Source: Medicago truncatula
Lineage: Eukaryota; Streptophyta; Magnoliopsida; Fabales; Fabaceae
Length of the DNA: 64,000 nt
Direction: 5' to 3'
Assembly: GCF_003473485.1 (NCBI RefSeq)
Contig: NC_053048.1
Location: 49,411,755 to 49,475,754, forward strand
Shown: positions 36,047-48,393 of the stretch, piece after piece
Numbering within the stretch: the stretch's first letter is position 1
Layout: each line of letters begins with the position of its first letter
Translations under genes and position numbers: made by a program
The notes under the pieces: model-generated
Seen by the model: only the letters and a program-made list of their open reading frames with translations
Database searches by the model: none
Told to the model about the DNA's origin: nothing

Positions 36047-39000
36047 GTTTTTCTTTTTCTTTAGTGGGTTTGCTTGATAGAAAAGATGCTTTAGTTAGTT
36101 TATTTGGTACACATAAACAATTCCTTGAATGATGTGATTGTGAGTGAATGAACAATGTTTTGCGCAATATATAAACTAAGTGGTTGGGCAAAATACCCTT
36201 ATGGTGTTTCAAATATTACTAAAAGACCTAATTTTGTCTTTTTTGAAGTGTGGATTGGTTGTGAAATGAATCAAGTAAGGTAAGTTGCAAGGTAAGTTGA
36301 AGTCAATTACTCACTATTTTGGGCGGTTGTATTGTAGGGAGAGTGAGTGGGTTATGGCCGGAATGTATCACTCTCTTAATAAGAACATGTTGGATGGTGT
36401 GGGGCCCTTAAAAGCTCAAGTGGTTGACTACTCTACTTGTTGTGTGCACTACAAAGATTTTGTTGTGTTGACTAAATCCTATGCCACATTGACTATCTGG
36501 TCCCTAATTCATTTTTCCTCAAGGGATACATTTTCACATAAGTAGTAGTATTGAGTTTGATCTCTAGAAAGAGCAATTTGTATTTGTTAGCCTTTTGAAA
36601 GCTTTTATATATATAAATTAATTTCCTTAATTAATAAGAACATATATTTTTCTATCAAAATGCGTTGAAAGATTTGACAACATAATTCTCTTTTAAGCAA
36701 AATTATTAGTGTTGGACAATCCGAATCCATCGATTTCAGAAGTAGTAAAGTTTTGGTAAAAAAAAAAAAAGAAAATCCACGCCATTCAAAAGGATAAATT
36801 TGGTGGCGGATCTAAAAAAAACTAATCCGTGAGAATATATTGGGTAAAAAATCTTAATTATTGCGGGTTGATTAGAAGGAAAAAAAAAAAAAGTCTTTAA
36901 ATAAAAAGGAGAATTCTTACCCATAAGAAAAAGAGTTGGGTGACGTGTTATTACTATTACTCCTAAGACAAGTCATGCTTAGAAAACACAACACTTAAAA
37001 TGAAATTAAAATATTCACTTCGTACACTGTCACATCGAAACATGTTCATTAAGGTTGGCAAAAATTGGAGTGTCTGAATGAAAAGTTCCGTCCTATGTTT
37101 TGCACCATATGGACTATGAGCAATTGAGCATATTGTTTTGTGAAAAAGATGTTCATGTATCTACTAAAAATTGATAAATGAGAAGCATAACGTTGTTGCT
37201 TATATCTCAGTCACAACACGTCAATCATATAGCCCAATTTCTCAACTGTAGTCATTAAAAACTAGAGGCACGGGATTAATAATGCTAAAAATCGTAAGTT
37301 AAACTTGATTGTTTTTTATATTATGTAGTTAGAATCATGGTATTGGACAAAGGGAATGTGATATTAATTATAACTTGAGCGATAGATAGGGGCAATTTTT
37401 GTGTGAACACAATGATTTGGACGTTTTATCTGGTCACACACATAAAAATTGAGCAATGGATAGATATATAAGAAATTTAAGAGTTAACCATATATGCCCC
37501 ATTTTGTAAACCAAAAATCACTACAAGGCTTCATCCTTTATTGGTCAAGATCATTATCTCCAACAATAATATTTCTTGCAAGGAAATTATCATCATCTAT
37601 TTTGCATGTCGTTACATGATTTTTATGGGTTATGCTTATGCAGGACAAGATTCCTTTTCAGATTCGTGCACTTGTCCAATTGAATGCATAAAGCAATGTT
37701 GCTAATTTGAGTGATTTAGTATATATATTCAGCGAAGGAAAACATTACGAGGAAATCCCAAGATTGAAATAGACCAATATAAATTCATGGCATGGGAGGT
37801 TGTTGAAATAATGCGGGTTCAATGAATAAGTGGAAGTGATGGAATAAACTTCGCTAGCAATTTGCGAGATACATCATTTCCCTTAGTATATTAGTACAAT
37901 TAGAAACCTCGTTATAAATTAAATAAATAAATTTAAAAAAGCAATACCCACCCTCTCTTTATTATCTTCTTAATTTGGCGATAAGGAATGGCTCCTCTTG
38001 CATGTGGTTTGTGTGTATTATTATGTTGCATTGCATGTAGCAAATGCCCTTCACAAATGTTGCTTTCTGTTTATTACGTTTTTTGTTTGGAAACATTTGG
38101 AATTAAAGACCACTTGATACATCAAAAGCGTCGTTATCACTACCTATCCCAATATCTATAAAGATTTTAATTTTTTACAAATAGATGGTTTGGCACTGTG
38201 TCATCGTCGTAGCTAGGCCAGTGGTGGTCCAGTTGAGAAAATATAAAACGAGTTAATTTAGTCATTGCAAAGCTTTAAAAAGATGCAATTGGGTAGTGAG
38301 CAAATTGTATTTTAACACTTAAAGTTTGTTTGATGGCAAAACAGAAATTTAAAAAAAAAACTTGGATTGAAAGTTCGCTATTGGTGGTAGCTCTTGAAAC
38401 TTGAAAGTTAGAAAATTACAAGAGGTACCAACACAACACGCATGGTTTGTGCTCTTTGGAATATAAATTAATAAAATTTCTTGCAGGGTAATTTTAGTGG
38501 AGGTAGGAAACACGACTAATCAATGGAATAATCCATTACACAAAACAGAGAAAAACTCTTGTTATATGTTACTTTTGTTTCATCAATGGAAGGGAATTTT
38601 TTCCCTTCATTAATTCATGTGTTTTTTCATTGACAAAACCCTTCCCAGTTAGATACATGCATCGATTAGCATGCAGTTGCGAAGCTAACATAAATCTTAT
38701 GAGATGACTATATGCATAAAAAAATTAAAAAATTTAAAGAATGTTTACGCCTAATTAAAATGATTATCCTATTTGTAGAAATCGGCATCCATAGATGGTT
38801 AGAGGTTAGACGAGTTTCTCCCGCTAATGGAAGGTTAGACAAATGTTGTTTTAGTCAAATGATGATTAACCAATTCTCTTTCGAGTTCAGTGACTAGTAT
38901 ATGATTTAGAAGACATCAGACTCGTTCAAAGCTCAATTGAAATGGGACAATAAAACACACATCTCACGTTTCTTGTTTATAGTGTCAATAATTGCAAATA

Positions 39001-40179
39001 TCAATAAATAAGAGGACATATTTTGAGGAAGGGTCGGGTGCTATGAATCTTGTCAACTAATCATGTCAAAAAGATTTTTTGTTATCATGAGTTTGAGAAA
39101 ATAAGTTATCCTTCATAGAGAAATACTTATATAGTCACAAACACAGATAAAAAGTGGTTAGGTACACACACATACCTTAAAAATATTAAAAGAAAAAATA
39201 ATTGAATGATGTGACTAAATTCTTTATCATTTATTTTCTTTCATCTATGTAAGCGTGTCTAACTACTTTTTATTTGTTTTTGTGCTCAAGTAGGACTTGC
39301 TCATCCTTCCTATTGCTGTTTTTAAACGTAAAAAGATGTTTTTTATGTTTTTTTTTTTAAGAATGTTTTTTTATGTTATATACTAGTATATGTACATTAC
39401 TTTAATTAAAGTGGTAATCACAATTTATTTATTTATTTTATTTGCAAAAGCAGCGTCAAGTGGAGAAATATTTTTTTTTACGGAAGCAAACAAGCAAGAT
39501 AATGTTTCTGATATGGAAATATCATCCAAATTAAAATCCAAGTTAACGCACTGCAGCTAGTTGATTTGAGATATATTTTTTGAAAACTCTAATATTTTTT
39601 ATAGCAAGACTAGTTGATTTAATTGGCAGGATATGCTACACCATTTAAGCATATCGAGATTTGAGACCAATAAAATTGAAGCTATGTGAGTCCATGCATT
39701 TTAAGAGAAGATATTTTAGGTGACATACACAAAATAATATCAATAGTATATCTAATCTTTAATTTTATTGGTTTCAGCTCTAATAAAAATTAGGATATGG
39801 GATGAAGTATTTAGTTACGTCAGTATGATGAGTGCACCTTTCCTAATGCCCGTCAATTTTTTGGTGTTAAATAATTAACAATGGCCCACTTTAATTCTTT
39901 TTGTAATGATTATTAGTTGACTTGTTGTATTAGCCGGCTAGAAAACGATATTAACTGTATTTTCTGTTTCAGAAATTATACCAAGTATATTTGTGCGCCA
40001 TGATGATAGCACTAGCAGTAACCTATCATGTTCATTTTCAGTGTTTTTTTTTTTAAGGATATTCTCATTTTCAGTTGTTGAGTTCAATAATTCAAAGGAG
40101 TACTGCTCCGGAGCTTCCGGTATCTATTGCAAAAGAAAATTGAAGAGTTGTTGAATCTAAGAGACTATGATCCTTTTTG
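36047..40179. other. Long intergenic stretch
   Basis: About 4.1 kb. The first 200 bp should hold the PADRE promoter (minus strand); 'gcaatatataaac' near 36160 offers a TATA-like box on the minus strand. Beyond that I see AT-rich sequence with only short chance frames and no terminal repeats. Confidence 0.4.
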
Positions 40180-40615
40180 GTCAAATACTTTCCTAGGTTC
40201 CGTAAATTTCACGTTTATTTTAAATAGGTCTTTAAGTTTTTAAGATTTTAGATAGGTCTTTTAAGTTTCGAGTTAATTTCAGATAGGTTCTTTCTGTCAA
40301 CATCTGTTAAGCCAAAATTGTTATGTCCGTTAAGCCCAAGTTGATATGTCTGTTAAGTCGATGAGTTGGTTTTCTCTTACACTTGGCATCAATTTTTTCC
40401 CCAACCAGATCAACTTTGGCTTAATGGAGGTTGATAGAAAGGACCTATCTGAAAACAAACTCGAAACTTAAATGACCTATCTTAAACCTTAGAAACTTAA
40501 AGGACCTATCCGAAACAAACTCGAAACTTAAAGGACCTATCTGAAACCTTAGAAACTTAAAGGATCTATCTGAAACAAACATGAAACTTAAAGGACCCGG
40601 GGAGGAATTTGGCTA
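40180..40615. mobile_element. TIR element with internal repeats
   Basis: The left end gtcaaatactttcctaggtt is imperfectly matched by the complement of the right end (cccggggaggaatttggcta). The right half carries about five copies of a unit built on gaaacttaaaggacctatc. The flanks tcctttttg and tcatttttc agree at seven of nine positions. Probably a Mutator-like MITE; non-coding. Confidence 0.6.
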
Positions 40616-40640
40616 TCATTTTTCCTAGAAATTAAAAAGT

Positions 40641-41211
40641 TTTTTTTTTAACAAGGCAAAATGGAATTATATACCAATACAAATAGTAGCTCCCAAACAA
40701 AAGGTGTGCCTAGAACACCACTCGAACAATACAACAAGAGTCAGATCCAACAAAACAAAAAACTAAAACCGAACAAAGTGGTTAGCCAATACCTAAACAA
40801 GCTAAAGGGCTAGACCACCACCTCTGTGTACCATAGACAAAAATGGCTTTTTTAGCCAGTAGCCACGCTAGGGACATAGATTTAATCTTATCAAGTAACC
40901 TAGGGACATCAGATATAACATTATTGAAAAAACGGTTATTGCGTTCGTTCCACAAAATCCAAACAGAAAGAAGCCAGATTAATTGCAAAAACGAGCGCTT
41001 AGCTTTACCACCACCTGTCATATGCGTAAACTGAACCAAATGATGAGTTACATTATTAGTATCCACCCCCACAAAACCAATCCAATGACGCAACTGCTGC
41101 CATAAGGAAACACAAAAAGAGCAAAGATATGAACAAGTGATCAGCCGTTTCGGCTTGACCACACCCTACTACACAAAGAGCCGCATCCGTCTGTAAAATA
41201 CCTCATATATT
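40641..41211 (-). mobile_element. 5'-truncated L1-type LINE
   Basis: The minus strand encodes the ORF2 C-terminus: GCGQAETADHLF (in a neighbouring frame), LIWLLSVWILWNERNNRFFN, and the ending RWWSSPLACLGIG and stop. Its poly(A) appears as a T run at 40641. The flanking ttaaaaagt lies at 40632-40640 and 41212-41220. The insert is only 571 bp. It is related to the copy at 63038-63596 (same WxxWKERNNRxF block and WWxxPLxCxG ending) but the two are clearly diverged. Confidence 0.88.
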
Positions 41212-41220
41212 TTAAAAAGT

Positions 41221-41900
41221 TAACACACAAAAAGAAAATATAGTTATTATTATAGGGCTATCTAATATGGACCCGATCCAAATATGAACCCTCATATATT
41301 TTAGAGAATTTTTTATAAATATCAATAATATATATTTTGTTATTTATAAAAGTAAATAATTTTAAGAGATTCACGATAGACACTGTATATTAGTTTTTTT
41401 TTTTTTTTTTTTTACAAAAGACACTATATATTAGTATTAGTCTTTCAAAAGAAAAACAACAATTTTTTTGACAATAAAACAAAAACTATATTAGTATTAG
41501 TATTATTTTTCTTCAAAAAAAATAAGCTACGTACATGAGACGGTTAGTATCATGATTGATGAGTTGGAGCCCTAGCTAGGTGTGTGTCTTTTCTAGGAGA
41601 AATGATATTTATACACCTAATTTGTGATAACTTTTGTACAATTTTCTATATCATACTCACATGATGATCTTATCCTCTCTCTTCCTTTTTCTCTCTCCAT
41701 TGTTTTTGACCAATAAGAAGAGAGAAAAACAAGGTTGTCACTAAAGTTGTCATGGAATGGATGTACAAATATCATTACTCATTTTCCAATTATCAATGCA
41801 TTCTAAAACTAATATCCAAGGCATCAGGACAACATTTCTTTGAGAAAGGACAACTTTTTTTTTTTTGACAAGAAAGGACAATCTTATATAGTACTAAGTA
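41221..41900. other. Intergenic
   Basis: AT-rich with several poly-T or poly-A runs; no supported gene. Confidence 0.4.
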
Positions 41901-42640
41901 GGTTTAAGTGCAGTTTTGCCCCCTATTTTGACTAAATTTGAATTTTACTTCTCATATTTTAAAATTCGGAATATTACCCCCAATTTAATGTTTTTTGGAA
42001 TTTTGCACCCCAACCACATTAGAGTGCATCTTGGCTGATGTGGATTTTAAAATATTATCTTATTATCCACCTAATTAATTATTTGAATTAAATATTTTTT
42101 AATTACAAAATTTAAATAAGTTTTTTAAAAAAACCGAAAAAAAACTTTAAAAAATACCATAAAATGCAGAAAAAAAACTAAAATAACTTTTTTTTTAAAT
42201 CGAGGAAATAGAGATAAAACGTAGGGAAAAAAATCAGAATAAACGAAAAAAAAAATCCATTAAAAAGGAAGATAGGATTGGAAAGGATTTTTGTACACAA
42301 ATATAAGGAAAAATGATATTTTGAAGGAAATATAAGGAAAATTATAATTATTATTATTTTAAGTTACATTTTTTATTTATTAATTTTTTTTACCTTTTTT
42401 TTTAATTCAGAATATTTTATATAAATAATTTAAATAGGTGGATATTTTTTTAATATTATTTAAGCCACATCAGCCAACTCCTGAAACTTTTTAAATTGGA
42501 GGGGTAAAATTCTGATTTTTAAAATAGGGGGGCCAAAATTCTGAAAATCATTAGACTGGGGGTTAAAATTCCGAGTTTTAAAATAGAGGGGGTAAAATCC
42601 CGATTCAGTTAAAATAGGGGGGTAAAACTGCACTTAAGCC
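41901..42640. mobile_element. Mutator-like foldback MITE
   Basis: Starts ggtttaagtgcagttttgcc and ends ggtaaaactgcacttaagcc. Arms of about 170 bp contain the repeated 'aaaataggggggtaaaa' motif. The flanks tactaagta (41892-41900) and tactaatta (42641-42649) are a 9-bp duplication with one mismatch. The interior is A/T runs without coding capacity. Confidence 0.88.
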
Positions 42641-42900
42641 TACTAATTAATATAAGAAGACTGCATTAATCTAAAACTATTGTCCAATGCATCAGGATTC
42701 AAACATCAACAATGAATAAATAAACACCGAAGGACAACAATGCAAGAATTGCATAGGCTGATTAAAATAATATCAAAATATCATCATTTAAAAAAATATT
42801 ATTTTTAAAATTTATTTTAAATAATGATAAGCATATATATAAAATAACATTTTATCATTATTTTGTACTTTCTTTAAAAAAAAATCATTATTTTGTAGTT

Positions 42901-43035
42901 GTTTTTTTTAGTCAAGTAGTTTAGTGGTTAGAGCTTACACATTTTAAATATGGAGAAATGAAGTGTCTGAGGTTCGAACCACATTCCCTACATATAATAT
43001 ACAATATCCCTACCAACTAAGCTAAACTTACGAGA
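42901..43035 (-). mobile_element. tRNA-derived SINE (same family as 53.6 kb copy)
   Basis: The reverse complement reads gtttagcttagttggtaggg (box A), then gtggttcgaacctcagacac (box B), then ctctaaccactaaactactt and an A tail (T run on the plus strand). A perfect 17-bp duplication, atcattattttgtagtt, lies at 42884-42900 and 43036-43052. The length is 135 bp. Confidence 0.9.
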
Positions 43036-43052
43036 ATCATTATTTTGTAGTT

Positions 43053-43797
43053 TTACTAATAATAATATTAAAAAATATTGATAATTTTTAATTACTATAT
43101 TTAAAAAATAATATTAGTAAACTAGTTACTCGGGTCTCTGTATGCATCTTAGAATTTATGGTTGGGTCAAACATAACTTCATAAAAGTTTATGTTAAACT
43201 CAATCACAAATATATGATATACTCCGATATCATTCTATAATTTGTGGTTATAATGTTTTCTTAGTAATTTGCTAATGGTATACTCCTATATGCGAAGTTG
43301 GACGGTTTTGCACATGCGCAGTAATGCATGACTTTGTTCTCCATTGTGTCTTCTTGCTGTTGTTCTATGTATACTTGTAATCTGCTTGTTATTTACGTTG
43401 GACTTCATGTACCAAACTGGAAATTAAACATATCTCCACTTTCTCAATCTAGAAATATTAATGCTTTTCGCCATCATATGCAAGCTCAAAGTCATAAAAA
43501 CTTCACCCTTTATTAGGCTACGCATGCAGACCAAAAAAATTTCCTACTTACTTTCCCTCTTCGTTTTTGTTAAATAATAACTTATGCCACTTTACGGTTG
43601 AAGGTGGAGAGGACCAAATTGTGGTGACAAATCGTAGAAGTATATATTTACCTGGCTCTCATTGGTTTGACGGCACCGCTGAATAACACTGATCAGATTC
43701 GGTCCTTATAATAGGCTCATTTTTCTCTTCTTTGAATTTTTTTTAGCTCATTCCGCGATCATGTCCCGTATTATGTCCTTTGATGATAAATAATTTA
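43053..43797. other. Intergenic
   Basis: No gene supported. The frame at 43328-43516 is short and lacks a recognisable domain. Confidence 0.35.
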
Positions 43798-44885
43798 TTT
43801 TCGTTGTCCTCAGTTGGTAGAGACATTGCATGATATATGCAAGACTGAAATTCAAACCATAAACACCTTATTTATTAATCTTATAAGGGAAATGCTCAAT
43901 TGTGCGACAAAAACCATCGTGCGTGCGAATGCGCTGGCAACTGAGGTCCCCACTCTTTTTCATGCAAAATACCGATTTTTACCTTAGAGTTATTTTGTCC
44001 AACTACTGCAGCTTCTGGTCTTAACATCGATGCAGAAATACGAAGGCGTTCAACGAGAATGAAACTATGATCACCGGAAACCAATCAACCTCCAATCCCC
44101 AATCATTCTGATCACCGGAAACCAATCAGAATGCGAATCCCCAATCTCCGATCCCCAATCTGGAATGCTCTCTCGGTGACATCTCTACCTCAACGACTTC
44201 AATTTCATTAAGGATTAGATTTTGTCTAATTCTCAATCAAGTTGAGATGTTCCCAAGCCTTATGCCTCATCTCTTCCATTTGTTAGCTTTTCAATTCTCT
44301 AATTCCATTTTTATTTTATTTAATTTTATTGCAGTAACTCTGTTTTTAGCTGGTAATGACATTTTCCAAGTCTCACTTGAATACCTTTGGATGCCTTGAT
44401 TGGGGATATGCAGTAGAAGGTTGATATGCAGAGATAGTTGTGCGATGACAACAATTGCGGAGCGGAGACAACAAGGACGACAATAGAGATAAGAGAACGA
44501 TAATACCAACTGAGAGAATAGCAAAGACGACAACAACAACAATCGAACTAACAATTCGATGGAAGCGACGAACTTCAGTTTTGAAAACGGCGGTGAATGT
44601 TGGTAATGGTGAGTTTGTGTTGTTGAACAAAATTAGAACATAATGTTATGGAGAAAGAAGTTTGTGCAGTGATTGTCCAAAATCAAAACGTGTGCCGTGA
44701 TTGTCTCTTCAATATATTTATTTATTTATTCATTTTAATGTTAATATCAAAAAAATAATATAAAAAGGAAATTGGATAGTTTGGTCAGTCATTCTCTCGT
44801 GCAATTCGTGCGGTGCTTGTCGCATCATATAGCACAACTGATCTTATAAAGATGAATTTTTAGCCATTAAACTACTTGAAAAAAA
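43798..44885 (+). mobile_element. SINE of the 53.6 kb family, split by a nested element
   Basis: The left part (43798-43888) reads gtcctcagttggtagagaca, ..gactgaaattcaaaccataa, ..ttattaatcttataag. The right part (44843-44885) reads aatttttagccattaaacta, cttg and an A run, which is the normal tail of this SINE. The 954 bp between them are a separate transposon (43889-44842). Without it the two parts form one SINE of ordinary length. Confidence 0.8.
43889..44842. mobile_element. Mutator-like element nested in a SINE
   Basis: Imperfect inverted ends: the left gaaatgctcaattgtgcgac matches the complement of the right (cgcatcatatagcacaactg at), which reads cagttgtgctatatgatgcg, with a gap; a second inner match is gtgcgtgcgaat with attcgtgc. 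The 9-bp flanks cttataagg (43880-43888) and cttataaag (44843-44851) differ at one base. The interior contains a local duplication around tgatcaccggaaaccaatca near 44070 and 44112 and a less AT-rich 44440-44620. No transposase was recognised, so non-autonomous, perhaps with captured sequence. Confidence 0.75.
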
Positions 44886-45030
44886 ATTAATTTACTCCCA
44901 TTGATTTCACGTTCACATACCAATAACACATTGTTGTTTTTTTTTTCCTATTTGAAGGACTAAGAGTTGCATTTCTTAAAGGAAAGTGTTGATTACCGAG
45001 AGAAAACATCACGACCAAAATGTAATTTTA

Positions 45031-45160
45031 TTTTTTTGGTTAAGTAGAATAGTGGTTGGAAGTCAGACATTTTAAATGTGGAGAAGTGAGGTATCTGGGG
45101 TTCGAACCCCGGCCCCTGCATAAATTATGTATTGTCCCTTTCAAGTGAGCTAAACTCACA
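45031..45160 (-). mobile_element. tRNA-derived SINE
   Basis: The plus strand reads ggttaagtagaatagtggtt, ggggttcgaaccccggcccc and aagtgagctaaactcacatg, the reverse of the family's box A, box B and tail. Box B with its stem (ccggggttcgaaccccgg-like) is very well preserved. No clear flanking duplication. Confidence 0.82.
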
Positions 45161-45244
45161 TGGACTAGAAAATGGTGGGAGAGGTGCAACACAAGGATTT
45201 CCCATAACGTCACTCATCCTATACATTAGTGCTAGTATGATTGC

Positions 45245-45415
45245 ACCTTGGTGGTGGTGGTGGTGGTCAGGATTTGAACATTAGACCTTGCATATATTAT
45301 GCATAGTCTCTACCAACTGAGCTAAGCTCACGATGACTAAAGATCTACAAAAATTTGAATCGGATACCATATGATTAGACACTTCACAACTTTTACCACT
45401 AGGCCACTTCCGTTT
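45245..45415 (-). mobile_element. Two partial SINE-like pieces
   Basis: 45265-45335 matches the head of the same SINE in reverse (tctctaccaactgagctaag, with box B gatttgaaca). 45350-45412 reads, in reverse, like the head of another tRNA-like SINE: gtggcctagtggtaaaagtt then gattcaaatt. Their order suggests one inserted beside or into the other. Both are degenerate. Confidence 0.45.
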
Positions 45416-45485
45416 TTGTTTTTTCACCTTTTGTCCCTACCAACAAGTAATTGTTACTTGTTGTAACCAAAAACAAAATAATAAA

Positions 45486-46460
45486 AGAGTTTTTCTATTC
45501 ACATCCTATATATTTCTGGTTACATCCAGTTTTTTTAAAAAGTTTTTGATAATACCAAAATTGTCCTTTTATATAAATTTTTTTAAAATCTTAATTTCAT
45601 TCATTGTCACTCTAAAATTTCACTCTCTTTCACCCACCAACGATCAAACAATCATGATATTCAATTAATCTCTATCGAAGATTAAAGAGTGAATCAAAAC
45701 ATCTTTCATTCATACTCGATTGCATATAAATAAGTGAATTTTTTCTTCTTTTTCAATAACGTTGGTTTCAATTTTCTTCTTCTTGTTCAACTGCACTGTA
45801 CGGCAGTTTCAGTTTTACATTGTTGAAGTTAACTTAAATTCAGTTTAAGTAGGTTCATGTAAACTTAGTTTACATAATCTACTTAAACTTAGTTTACAAA
45901 ACCTACTTAAACTAAGTTTAATTATGTACACTTAAACTCAGTTTACATGACCTACTTAAACTAAGTTTACATATCATTGAACAAGGTTGAACTTTAGATG
46001 TACACTTAAACTCAGTCTACATGTCCTACTTAAACTAAGTTTACATGACCTACTTAAACTGAGTTTAAGTATGTATACTTAAACTCAGTTTACATGAGCT
46101 ACTTAAACTGAGTTTAAGTATGTACACTGAAACTTAGTTTACATGACCTACTTAAAATAAGTTTACATGTATATATTAAACTGAGATTACGTAGAATCAT
46201 TGAACAAGGTTGAACTTTTAAATGTACACTTAAACTCAGTTTACATGACCTACTTAAACTGAGTTTAAGTATGTACATTTAAATTCAGTTTATATGACCT
46301 ACTGAAACTAAGTTTACATGACCTACTTAAACTGAAGAGGGATTTTAGGGTGTAACCAAGAAAAAATGAAGATGCTTTTTGAAAACTAAATTTTATGGAA
46401 GGGTAATCTTGTCATTTTGGGGTGCAGCCAGGATTAAACAGGGTATAATTATAAAAACTC
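45486..46460. mobile_element. Mutator-like TIR element carrying a minisatellite
   Basis: The left end (agagtttttctattcacatc ... ctggttacatcc) is imperfectly matched by the complement of the right end (gtgcagccaggattaaacag ... ataaaaactc). The flanks aataataaa at 45477-45485 and 46461-46469 form a perfect 9-bp duplication. The interior is largely a tandem palindromic array (see the separate entry). No coding capacity. Confidence 0.65.
45830..46335. repeat. Palindromic minisatellite, about 24-bp unit
   Basis: About 20 tandem units of the type acttaaactaagtttacatg plus acct. Each unit contains the palindrome TAAACT-N-AGTTTA, so every unit and also pairs of units can fold. Two units are interrupted by the same insert 'cattgaacaaggttgaactt' (near 45976 and 46198), which shows that a larger block was duplicated within the array. 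Confidence 0.9.
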
Positions 46461-46700
46461 AATAATAAATTGTCATTATAAAATATTAAAAAATAAAATT
46501 GTCACTTAACACCATTACGTGTCTGATTTCAGGTATAACTAAAACTAAATGACTACAACAGTTTTTCTTTTAGCTCTCAAAAAAAAAAAAAAAAAAAACA
46601 GTTTTTCTTTAAAAAAAAATGACTACAACAGTTTTGCCTAATCCTGCTCTAATTTTTAAACTCAAACAACAAGCTTTGTGAAATTCATGAATTTTCTTTT

Positions 46701-47963
46701 GGCTTAATTGCATTTTTGGCCCCCTATGTTTTAAGAAGTTACGATTTTGGACCCCTAACTAATTGAAATACAAAACAGCCCTCTATGTATTGGATCTTTG
46801 ACAGTTTTGGCCCCTAACTATTTAAAATACAAAACAGCCCCCTATGTATTGGATCTTTGGCAGTTTTGGCTCCCTAAACCAATTTTGACTCGGTCAACGC
46901 TGACGTGGCACTTCAAAGGCGCCACGTGTACATTGTTTTAATTAAAAATAAATAAAAAAAGCCACATATAAATTAAAGAATTACACATCCATTGTTCCCT
47001 AACAATCCAATAGCCTGATATATTTATCATATAAATTCTTTTTTTCCTCCCTTACTCTGTCGTTTCCTATCAGTATATTTATTATAAACTGCTCAATTAT
47101 TTGTTAATTTGCAGTTATAAATGCAATATTATCAGTGTCAGCATGAATAATGCAAGAATATCTGAATAATTTTTAATAGTATGAATATTTATTCTTGAAT
47201 CAATTCTAGAATCAGTTAAAAAGTGTTTTAAAACTCATCATCTGAGACGAATGCATGAATAAGAACTCCATGTATTATCAATTTGATGATCTCCCAAAAA
47301 AATCAGAACAATGACATACTGTTTACATTATTAAAAGTATAATGATAGTTTCTATTTATATTTCCTCATCAACTATGTTCCTGAATGCTACAACTAGTTT
47401 ACCTGTGTTTGAAAAATTAGAAATGCCACTTTACTTCCTCGTGTTTCTGGTTACAATTCGAATACGAGAGAGGTTCAATCGGTGCAAATCCATGGTGGTG
47501 ATGAAGCACTGGCAGAAAGCTTCAAGATTTTGGAACAAAGGATTTTGGAGAGAGAGAATCAGTTTTTTAGAGAGAGATGAGAGGAAGAAGAGGGAGAATC
47601 AGATTTTGGAACACGATTTCCTTCCTTTTTTTTCTTTCTTTTTTATTTTTTTAATTATTTGTTGTTTTTTTTCATTTATTTAATTCTTTAATTTATATGT
47701 GGTTTTTTTTTAATTTTTAATTAAAACAATGCACATGTGGCGGCTTTGAAGTGTCATGTCAGCGTTGACCGAGTCAAAATTGGTCTAGGGGGCCAAAACT
47801 GTCAAAGATCCAATACATAGGGGGCTGTTTTGTATTTTAATTAGTTAGGGGGCCAAAACTGCCAAAAATCCAATACATAGGGGGCTCTTTTGTATTTTAA
47901 TTAGTTAGGGGGCCAAAATCGCAACTTCTTGAAATATAGAGGGCCAAAAGTGCAATTAAACCT
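46701..47963. mobile_element. Mutator-like foldback element, 1.26 kb
   Basis: It starts ggcttaattgcatttttggc and ends ggccaaaagtgcaattaaac. Arms of about 240 bp contain two internal copies of a tacatagggggctgttttgt unit. The 9-bp ttttctttt occurs at 46692-46700 and 47964-47972, although this T-rich word is weak evidence. The interior (46950-47690) has one open frame at 47342-47683, ending in a Phe-rich run, that I judge non-coding. Confidence 0.85.
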
Positions 47964-48016
47964 TTTTCTTTTTGCTGTGTATTGCAACGCTCTTTTTTGA
48001 ATGACATTTTACACTA

Positions 48017-48393
48017 AAATAAGTTAGTTTATAGCTTATTGAACTAACTTATAAACTTGTTTATAGCTTTTCATAAGAAAATTATTTGAATTGGTGTTCG
48101 ATTTTACAGTTTTTCATATTTTCTTCTATTTATAACCTTCGTATTTTAATTTATTCTGGTTAAACCATTTGTAAAATGATACTACCTCCACTAACTTATA
48201 ATGTTCAGACGCAAACAAAGAAAACTATACACTTGCGCTCCATACAAAATTTTTTTTTAAAGCTCGCTCCATACAAGTTCTTCATCTTTTTGTAATGATT
48301 TCTTCATAAAATAAGCTTGTTTGTTGTCAAACATGTTTTATTTGATCAAACAAACTTGTAAGTTAGTTCAACAAGCTATAAACTAACTTATTA
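48017..48393. mobile_element. MITE with about 33-bp TIRs
   Basis: The left aataagttagtttatagctt (continuing attgaactaactta) matches the complement of the right end (taagttagttcaacaagctataaactaactta) nearly perfectly. The interior is AT-rich. The superfamily is uncertain because no clear duplication was seen; hAT-like is possible. Confidence 0.7.

Noticed and set aside
45830-46335. CRISPR-like or spaced repeat array
   Set aside because: Repeats are contiguous and palindromic without unique spacers, and the genome is a plant.
47342-47683. 113-aa protein inside the 46.7 kb foldback element
   Set aside because: Ends in a poly-Phe run from T tracts; no transposase or host motif.
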